DNA of 64,000 nt from Umbelopsis ramanniana AG (taxonomy: Eukaryota; Mucoromycota; Umbelopsidomycetes; Umbelopsidales; Umbelopsidaceae), in NCBI RefSeq assembly GCF_025399195.1, contig NW_026252164.1:16341-80340 (forward strand), written 5' to 3'. Under the pieces are notes generated by a model. It saw only the letters and a list, made by a program, of their open reading frames with translations. It made no database searches and was not told the DNA's origin. The position numbers were made by a program, and so were the translations under genes. Positions 56,823 to 64,000 of this stretch are shown piece after piece; the stretch's first letter is position 1, and every line of letters starts with the position of its first letter.

Positions 56823-57708
56823 TCACATTCTAACTGCGTACATTACGCTACAGACACTGAATGGTACAGTGAGGTTATCGGTTCCCCAAGGGGATATTGC
56901 TTCGAAAAAAGTTCCAACGGTGGCGCAAACAAAAGCATCTGCCCATGCATCAACAGAGCAGATCCAACCAACCATCAATGTGCCTAAAAATATGGCAACA
57001 AAGCATGCCGCCGATCCTTCATATGTTTTGCATGATGTCGCGTTTGATTCCTGATCGACGGGTACGTAGTGTCTCCTTTTGCCAAACCTTTCACCTATGA
57101 TGGCTGCAAAAGCGTCGCCGAGTGTCATGGCCATGATACCAGTCAGGTAGACATACTGCGGGACAGTCCACTTTAAGCCATCGTTATATGTTTTGGCACA
57201 TACTAGAAAAAACAGCGAAGAGACGCTGATACAGAAGTACACTGTGCCCCACGATTTCGCTGTTGAAACAAATCAGCATCCATTTTGGTTGTTACCGTGG
57301 GTTTCAAAGATATTTCTTACCGTTCGGAGGTTCCATGCTTTTGAGTATTTTCCAACGTCTCACTGCCGCATTGACTACAATGAAGCTGGTATGAGGTATG
57401 ATTGCATATTGCCAATGATCAAACAGCGATATGACAAACAAGACGCATAGTCCAGCACCGACATGAATGATTTTGCGAGTTATATGACTTGGAACCCCAC
57501 AAAACCTAAAACAATTTGAGGGTCAGTCATCGGCTGCTGTAACTTTGGTAGACCTGCGTCTTCTTCCATATAACTAACAGAAGCCCAGTAAATACCTTCG
57601 CATCAGTTCCGAGGTGGCGATGACTGCAAAAGACATTGTGTACATGACTGCAAATCCTACAAGGTCCCGCTGACTAGGATCGTCAGATAGTTTAAATGGT
57701 GTAGCCAT
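56823..57708 (-). CDS. CTP-dependent lipid kinase-like membrane protein (Dgk1/phytol kinase/dolichol kinase superfamily)
   Basis: Three exons (57708-57596, 57505-57321, 57259-56823) encode 244 aa. The N-terminus MATPFKLSDDPSQRDLVGFA leads into the first helix. HITRKIIHVGAGLCVLF is the conserved RK.xH motif. Exon 3 has SWGTVYFCISVSSLFF, the superfamily motif MAMTLGDAFAAIIGERFGK and CKTYEGSAACFVAIFLG, and ends with ATVGTFFEAISPWGTDNLTV. These are hallmarks of the polyprenol/phytol/diacylglycerol kinases that use CTP and reside in the ER or nuclear membrane. Which lipid is used cannot be told from sequence; Dgk1-type diacylglycerol kinase is the most likely in a fungus. It is convergent with cyanase and head-to-head with the cytochrome b5 gene. 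Confidence 0.85.
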
Positions 57709-57898
57709 GTGAACAGAGGTATAGACGTTTGGATAGAAACTTGTCAATCACTTTTGCATGGAAGAGAGATCCAAATCGAATGAATGGGTATAAGAGCAAC
57801 AACAGTAGGGAGTACCGAGTTTGCTGGGTTGTTAAGAAAGGGTAATTTTATAAACCTGCAGCGGACCCATTTTATTTTTTCTCCTTCGACAATCCACC

Positions 57899-58658
57899 AT
57901 GGCCAACAATGCCATTCCCAACAGTAGCAATCTCACCCCTACCATGACCTTATCTGATACCGATGGTATAGATCTGAACACTATGTCTTTGTTATAGGAA
58001 GATGTTATTGACTAATGGCCTTTGTTTCACCTGCAGCTAATACCACTGATGTCCCTGAGTTTCCTTCCCGAAATGGGCCACAAAGACTAGTGGCGGCAGC
58101 AACCAAACAGCCAAAGCGGAGGCAAAAGGTGATTCTAGAACCCGGGCATTCACCACTAGATTGGGCACGATTGAAGAGCTCAGGTCAAGATCTTAGGGTA
58201 AGGGAATTTAGCATGCCCGCTCGACTTTAGCTTGTTCATAGGCTTTTCATGATAACCTTCCTCTGTCGTAGGGTGTTCCACAACTAGGTCGTTTCACATT
58301 ATCAGAAATCAAAGAGCATCGAACGGAGAACGACGCATGGACTGCGCTTAACGGTAAAGTGTACAACATGACATCCTATGTCAAGTTTCACCCCGGAGGT
58401 AAGAAACCGTTCATCATATCGTTTGTACGAAGTATTGAGCTCATGGCTCACTTTATCGTAATAGGCGTCAAAGACATCATGCGGATAGCAGGTAGAGATG
58501 GAACAAAGTTATTCAGTAAGTATCTTGGTTCCCGAAACCATGACATGGTTTGATCATCGGCTAATCATGGAATTATCTCACTAGTGTTAACCCATTCTTG
58601 GGTAAACTTCGAGTTTATGTTGGACGAATGTCTGGTGGGATTTCTGGTTCCTGAGTAG
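57899..58658 (+). CDS. Cytochrome b5 heme-binding domain protein (Irc21/CYB5R4 N-terminal type)
   Basis: Five exons (57899-57965, 58037-58197, 58272-58398, 58465-58515, 58585-58658) encode 159 aa. A disordered N-terminus is followed by the leader typical of CYB5R4/Irc21 proteins (LEPGHSPLDWARLKSSGQDL), then the b5 fold: FTLSEIKEHRTENDAWTALN, KVYNMTSYVKFHPGG with the first heme His, IMRIAGRDGTKLF, and LTHSWVNFEFMLDECLVGFL with the second heme His. There is no flavin reductase domain and no membrane anchor, so it should be a soluble electron carrier. Budding-yeast Irc21 has the same layout. Start codons of this gene and the divergent lipid kinase are 190 bp apart. Confidence 0.92.
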
Positions 58659-59022
58659 ACCCCTCTATTTCTACATTATTTACTACGCTACATACTCATA
58701 GAAAGCTATAGAGTGAGATTGTAAAATTTTATCTAGGAAACACAGTTCGATGTTCCAATACACTGTACAATATACTGGTCGATTAAAAGATCACAGATTT
58801 TGGTTGTATTATTTTTGCTAGCTCTGTGGCGTTTTCAGTTACCTGATTATTTAGCCAGACAGCGTACTACATCTCAATTGATCATCAATACAGCCTCAGG
58901 CACCTTCTGGTTCCATGCTATCGTTGTTTATAAGCTGTCAGCATGAGGGGTCAAATTTATATGCTGTCAATCGCTGAGTCAGCTTTTTGACATACTGCTA
59001 ATCGAAACCTCACAAAGAAACA

Positions 59023-59199
59023 GGTGCCGGAGACGACGTCGCCTGTGCTCTAAGTCGAGAATTTGAGGTACCAGTGGCTGACTTCAGATTCAAAACGTCC
59101 ACTTTGGAGCAATACTGTACTCGCCACTACCAACTCGCCACTACCAACTTCGAAGTACAACATGTACATTCATTGATGGAGCGATTGCAGATGAAGTGA
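59023..59199 (+). pseudogene. Orphan open frame, possible exon of a dead gene
   Basis: No ATG, but 58 codons are open after a CAG acceptor-like site. It reads GAGDDVACALSREFEVPVAD and later TLEQYCTRHYQLATTNFEVQ, ending in TGA at 59197-59199. The composition is protein-like but no family was recognised. Confidence 0.35.
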
Positions 59200-59430
59200 C
59201 ATTTCATTAGGCGACAAAAACTAACAGTCTGAAATGAAAGTTGCCATTAGGCGTAAAGCAAGGAAAGACGGCGTACTATTAGCAAATCTTGAGGGCTTAA
59301 AGATATTTGATAACATATCTTGATTGCATCGCTCTTTCTCAGGTTTGGGCGGTCGGATAAAAATGCTAAGGTCCATGATTTTAAAAGAGACATCACCGAC
59401 GCTGTATTAAACGATGTGCAACTTCTTTAG

Positions 59431-59616
59431 GTCGACCTATTGTGCGTAGACTGGGACAAAAGGAAACACCACATAGCTAAGATGAGTGATGTCTACAGCA
59501 TGGAAAAGGGTCCGTACGTGCATTGGGACAAGCGACAGGTGGTTACTCAGAAGGCTTCGCATTATAGCCAAGAGACACTCTTGCTTCTACGTACTGTTTA
59601 CGCACTGGGAGACTAA
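59431..59616 (+). pseudogene. Orphan open frame directly after an intron-like acceptor
   Basis: Directly after CTTCTTTAG the frame is open for 61 codons to TAA at 59614-59616: VDLLCVDWDKRKHHIAKMSD and later VVTQKASHYSQETLLLLRTV. The clean acceptor and charged, helical composition argue for a former exon. No upstream or downstream partner exon could be joined. It may belong to the same kind of expanded family as the pseudogene at 34.4-36.0 kb, but that is a guess. Confidence 0.4.
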
Positions 59617-60608
59617 AATCTGGATGTCAAGAGGTATGTTTTAGCAAAGTACTGACATATTGCTATGAAGAGGTGACATAGACAATGCCGAGCCAAAGCG
59701 AGTTACAAACCTGGGGGATTGAACTACCGGCTCACTCTCGGCCTACTTTTGATAACAAAATTGACGACCTCAAGAAAGATAGCAAAGGGTGACTGATGGT
59801 GCGAAGCAGCCGATAAGTTATTACAAGAAGTTAACTCTGATGAGTGACGTAACAGGACGGCGCAGGTCTGACTATACCACTAGAACTATTGCAGGGCTGT
59901 CATCTCGCCGCAGATGCTATATGGCGTATATTCCACCAATACATGTTAATTAAGCGTACTAGAGTGGCAGCTTGGCACGGGTTGTCACGAGCTATCGGTG
60001 AAGCCATTCAAACTACGCCGGTTGCAACCGCTGTGCCTTGCTGGAATGGTGAGGAATTGACAATTTGGATGGAGTTAACTCGAAAACGTGACTAGTGGAA
60101 CAGAGTAAATGCAAATTAAGACTCTGACACTAGTGGCATGTGCTCGAATGAGTGTAATGTAGAAACCGTCCTTATCGAGTATGAGCCGAATGTCTGTAGT
60201 AACTATGTGAGTATGGCCGTGGCAGACAATTGCAGGCAATTATTCACGGTTAATGTCTTATTTAAAATCCACCTCTGATAATCAAAGGTATACATGATGT
60301 TGTTGGCCGACAAAGTTATAGACCAGTAGAGGTAGAAAAGGCTAGATGGAAATTTAGGAGCGACTTAGTGGATGTGCAGGGAGAGTTATGGCCGTCATTA
60401 CTATACCTATGCGTAGCGGGTACATCCAATTGCTCTTAGTTATAGTCAAATAAGTACAGTTGATACAAAAATTAATAAAAAGCTTGATGAAATTGTTATT
60501 AAGTGTTTCAGACCTATTCCCCGATAACTTCAGCTTGCTATTATTTCATTGCGCACACTCTGTATTATAATGGAACATGTTGACTATAAACTAAAAAATT
60601 TCAGTTAA

Positions 60609-60682
60609 GATTTCTTGGTGTAGTCGGTTATCACGTCTGTCTAACACACAGACGGTCGCCGGTTCGAATCCGGCAGAAATCA
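60609..60682 (+). tRNA. tRNA-Val (anticodon AAC)
   Basis: The 74-nt sequence folds as a full cloverleaf. Acceptor stem GATTTCT pairs with AGAAATC. The D arm has GTG/CAC with a loop containing GTCGGTTA. The anticodon stem TCTGT pairs with ACAGA around loop CTAACAC, placing AAC at positions 34-36. The T arm is GCCGG/CCGGC around TTCGAAT with the internal B box GGTTCGAATCC. The discriminator base is A. There is no intron, and CCA is not encoded, as expected in eukaryotes. A34 would be edited to inosine, so it reads GUU, GUC and GUA. Confidence 0.95.
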
Positions 60683-60683
60683 C

Positions 60684-60689
60684 TTTTTT
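60684..60689 (+). terminator. RNA polymerase III terminator of tRNA-Val
   Basis: A run of six T begins two bases after the tRNA 3' end, the usual Pol III stop signal. Confidence 0.85.
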
Positions 60690-63046
60690 GCAATTTTTTT
60701 AATCTTGCTTAACATACTCCGCTACATGAGTGTCGTCGCCTAAAATACAAAATGACAGTTCAACCGAACGCCGGTTCAAGGGGACTTCTTTACCAGCGAA
60801 GTCACATTGAATATCCTCTTAAAATTAGATTTCTTTTACATTTTTATATAATAAGTCACGAATCAACAAGTATAAATAGAGCAGTTGATTAATAGAATAA
60901 AAAGCAGTTTTAACCTCACGAGAAGTTCACTCGTCTGCAGGATAATACAATAAGTCATACAGTAATCTAAACGACATGAGGTCCACCGATCTTTCTAGTA
61001 ACGTAACGACTATAAGGGCTTGAAATTATGGTTCGATCACAATTGTCGGTCATTCTTTAAGCCTGTAAGTTAGTTGGCTTCAGCATTCTGTCATCTTGAA
61101 GTGAAGTTATCATGGACGGTCTCTGAGGACAACTCCGAATTCTCAACGCGTATATAACTAAGATGACCATCGACATTACTCCTTTACATACAGAGCATCG
61201 TCGTAACGAACTTTTTCACTACCACGTTTCACTACTATTCCACAATAAATTTATTTGTATCGTATCAAAAAGCTCACAGCAAGCAACTGAGTTCCAGCTT
61301 CTGACAAGAAATTATAGGGGTTGACGCGGAATTTCTCGACTATATTGATAGAGTTTTCCCAATACGTCAGACAGCGTTGGTTGATTCAGAAATCAATAGC
61401 TGTGGGCTTTCCTGTGCAAGATTCTCTGCTATACCAAAACCTCAAGCGAATACTTGTTAGAGTCGCGGAGTCTCTCACAAACTCCGACAGGGAAAATAAC
61501 TAGCTTGTAGAGAATGTCTTCAGCTTTGATCGTGTATCCTACATCATATCTTGAGGGAAAAAAACCAAAACTGCCTCTATTCTGTTTATCATTTATGTAA
61601 GTTTACAGTAACGAAAAAAAAGTCAGGATGTATGCGCAGGTTTGGTGATCTGTCGACGACTACTTTTCGGAGAGTTGGAAGCAAGGAAAAGCTAGCTATT
61701 TCTACTTGTTATGTCTAATTCTTTCGCAAAAGAGAACAGTGGCAAACGACTTACACTTCATCTTCCTTTGTAAGCTTTTTGGTCTTTATCGCTTCTTCTG
61801 AAGAGCATCATTGAATGGCTCAAGTAAGAAGTGACATCGAATACTTACGTTTTCAATTTGGAAGGACAAAGAGGTTGGTTATGACAACAGCCTACGCAAG
61901 TGAGTTTCTCTCGCAACATTTTCTTGTGAGCAAGACTACATTCAACAAGTAAGCGCTATACTCTCGTTCAAAGTCTCATCTCATTGAAGGAAAATTGTTT
62001 ATTGGGAATGGTAGGGCATTGGTTACTACTCTATCTTCTATTCTACCTAGTCTGGTTCACAGATAAGGGGAGCTATGGTACATCGCGTCACTACGACTAG
62101 TAGGGTGGTGCTTTGGGCATGACCCGTCTACACAACGCTAGTTTATAATTTTTATATTCATTTTCATTTCTCCCCTCTTGTTTAGCGGTCTCCAAGTTCA
62201 GCAGCCGGGGCGTCCCCCTTCGCATCCCATACAGAGAGGTCTAAACAAAACTAAGACAGGCTAGCGACGATGTTGCCAATAACCGGTAAGACGCCTGAAT
62301 TAGGATCAAGCCAAGAGGCGTGCTGGACAGGGTGGCAAGTCCTGCATAAGCACCGTTCACTCTAAAAAAAGCGAGCGTGGCAAGAATTAGGGAGCAAACG
62401 ACAGCGAACATGGTGGTCTTTTATACTTTTTCAAAAGGGCGAAATCCGAGTCATATCATGACTGTTCTCATAAATTTTTTATCATCCAAAGCTTGACGTA
62501 GGCACTTTCAATGATGTCAATGCATAAATTTTATGATGGCTCAGAGTCAGGCAAGCTGTTGAATGTACTGTCAGTGTTCAAAATGATGATTTCGAAGAGA
62601 TAGTTCATAATATTCTTTGTCCGGCAGAAGTGTAATCACCATACCCTCTACTCCGATATGCACGGACTTCCCAGTTCTCTCCACATTTGATTTTCTTTTT
62701 ACTTAAAAGGGGTAATGATCAACATGTCGTTTAGGTTAGACAAAAAGGAAAAACACCGCCATATCACGGCATCATAAACGCCTATAATGAGGGCTGGAAT
62801 ACTCTTCAATGAATGTGCAAAACTCGGGCTCTGCCAATTCAGTAGCTTCAGCAAAATTACATCACTTTGTGGTCGAGAAAACGCATATACCCTGGCCGTG
62901 CCCACACTAGCCCAACCTCCATATCCACTGCAGGTATGCTTTATTATTCCTATGTCACTTTGGTCAGTGTGAGAAATTCTAGCAATCAGCACCATCCTAA
63001 CTCGAGATCTGTAGTCTCCAAACTATCAATAACATGGCGTAAAAGG
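60690..63046. other. Gene-poor AT-rich region
   Basis: 2.4 kb with no supported gene. A frame in 61320-61460 (plus strand) reads EFLDYIDRVFPIRQTALVDS but has no start and no partner. The frame 62787-62972 starts MRAGILFNECAKLGLCQFSS. Neither resembles a family I know. A short GC-rich patch occurs near 62205-62240. Confidence 0.4.
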
Positions 63047-63345
63047 ATCTGACTAACGCTGAGAGCGGTGACAAGGTACAGCGGCCGAAACTCAGGCACA
63101 AGCGACTTCCTGTTGAAGAGCGGAATATCTGGTCGTCCTCTATACGCCTATCCACTGCTAGCTGCGAGAAATTGATCCCCTTTGTTGTCAAACGGAGAAG
63201 AAGCGAGGCTTGTGAGCATTCAAAAAGGGGGTTTGCCAAGGCACAAGCCACTAGGTTGATTGAGCAAGGGGAATGGACCCATGTAATGGCATCACGGACA
63301 GATTTAGCAGTAAAGGGGCATCTGTGTAAAGGATCAAGATGGTGA
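63047..63345 (+). pseudogene. Orphan 99-codon open frame, also open on the minus strand
   Basis: From 63047 to the TGA at 63343-63345 the plus strand is open without an ATG: very basic, with RPKLRHKRLPVEERN, CEKLIPFVVKRRRSEACEHS and THVMASRTDLAVKGHL. The minus strand is open over the same bases (62997-63395, 132 codons from a Met). The higher GC content here than in the flanks suggests foreign or formerly coding DNA. I cannot say which strand, if any, was coding. Confidence 0.35.
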
Positions 63346-63992
63346 TATCTCGGTAGTGTCCATAGCAGTTCGAGCGGGCACGATGGAGAAAGCAAAAGTT
63401 GGAGTCGAGGGGTTTGGCGTACAAGTTGCGGAAGAGAGGTGTTTATAGAACTGTGGAGACTGATTAAATGACTTTGTATTGATAATAGACTGTTATATAA
63501 TCATTTTCAAGCATTAACTTTGACTACTTTATTGACTCGATGCGCTTGACTACAGCAGCTAAGACGATTTGGTGCTGTATCAGTCGAAATAAAAAGTCTG
63601 TCGCTTACAATAGCTCGTTACTTTCAGGTGTACAAGTGAGCAGTGCGCTATCAATCTACAGTCCTTTTAGAAATAATTTGCGCTGACATCATATAAGTTT
63701 AGCTTCGTATCAAAATGTTGAACTCTGCCAAAAAATTAAAACGGATATCTTCCAATATACGATTGTTTTCTTCGAATATGCACCTCTGCCTACCACAATA
63801 TGAGCTGACTGCTTATTTGCCAATAGCAATTTCATAAAATCATGAGATAGTCTAGGTTGGAGAAGTCAGTCCCGCTGATCTTGAACATATATCATTCTTC
63901 ATTTGTGTTCACCAATGCTGATATCTACATCTATCAATCAACTTTTATATCTCGCATCTTCAGCAGTCCATCATTTTTTCTTACATTCCATC
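63346..63992. other. Intergenic region, end of window
   Basis: AT-rich with no coding frame. The last 60 bases become CT-rich, like the leaders before other start codons in this window. Confidence 0.4.
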
Positions 63993-64000
63993 ATGTCAAT
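63993..64000 (+). CDS. Possible start of a gene running off the window
   Basis: ATGTCAAT at the very end follows a pyrimidine-rich leader (CATTTTTTCTTACATTCCAT) like those preceding the homeodomain and chitinase genes. Only two codons are visible, so this is a positional guess. Confidence 0.25.

Larger units (their letters stand above)
58659..60608. other. Gene-poor region with orphan open frames
   Basis: About 1.95 kb without an intact gene. Two stretches are open and protein-like on the plus strand (59023-59199 and 59431-59616, listed separately). A third frame, 59889-60095, begins MQGCHLAADAIWRIF. None assembles into a complete gene. The region looks like decayed genic or mobile DNA. Confidence 0.45.

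Noticed and set aside
59889-60095. 68-aa gene MQGCHLAADAIWRIF
   Set aside because: No upstream promoter features, no homologue recognised and surrounded by relic-like frames.
62200-62245. GC-rich patch as a second tRNA or other structured RNA
   Set aside because: No cloverleaf or A/B box could be built.
1-64000. CRISPR array, bacterial operon or defence system
   Set aside because: The spliced genes, eukaryotic protein families and Pol III tRNA show a fungal nuclear sequence; no direct-repeat array was seen.

Overview
This window comes from an intron-rich fungus, most likely an early-diverging filamentous lineage of Mucoromycota (Mucorales type). I infer this from gene content: a protein O-mannosyltransferase, a secreted GH18 chitinase with a CBM19 module, Atg20, an Atg37-type ACBD protein, and TORC1 Raptor together with CSN2 and CENP-K, which many yeasts have lost. 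Short GT-AG introns of about 50-130 nt also fit (13 in CSN2, 11 in PMT2, 3 in the eL21 gene), as does a decayed gene that looks like a family expanded in Mucoromycota. All exon coordinates were worked out by hand from splice consensus, frame continuity and family conservation. Nearly all models close in frame, but they have no transcript support.

Layout. 1-7.4 kb: the 3' end of a coiled-coil protein (PPP1R21-like), a tRNA m3C methyltransferase, an RBM17/SPF45 splicing factor, a TALE-like homeodomain protein and a small mitochondrial-type protein. 7.5-14.9 kb: PMT2 mannosyltransferase, a head-to-head ribosomal protein pair (uS4/RPS9 and eL21/RPL21), and alkaline ceramidase. 15.2-31.6 kb: chitinase, VTA1, a head-to-head CSN2/RAPTOR pair, mitochondrial acyl carrier protein, sorting nexin Atg20/Snx41 and cohesin acetyltransferase Eco1. 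32.0-36.5 kb: an SGNH-type membrane protein, then an island of decayed DNA (hAT transposase fragment plus a multi-exon pseudogene), then a small unknown gene. 36.7-51.5 kb: NPC1, alanine-glyoxylate aminotransferase, a head-to-head TRAPPC13/ACBD5 pair, a mitochondrial PPR protein and 6-phosphogluconolactonase. 52.1-58.7 kb: an F-box-like protein, CENP-K, cyanase, and a head-to-head pair of a CTP-dependent lipid kinase-like protein and a cytochrome b5-domain protein. 58.7-64 kb: a gene-poor stretch with one tRNA-Val(AAC) and several orphan open frames that look like exons of dead genes. The last bases may begin another gene.

The genes do not form one pathway, as is usual in a fungal chromosome arm. 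Several touch membrane lipid and trafficking biology (ceramidase, NPC1, VTA1, Atg20, TRAPPC13, ACBD5, lipid kinase), but I read that as chance. The points most worth a second look are an Eco1 that has lost its zinc-finger ligands, an SPF45 without a G-patch, CENP-K in a lineage related to fungi without CENP-A, and the two relic zones (33.8-36.0 kb and 59-63.4 kb).
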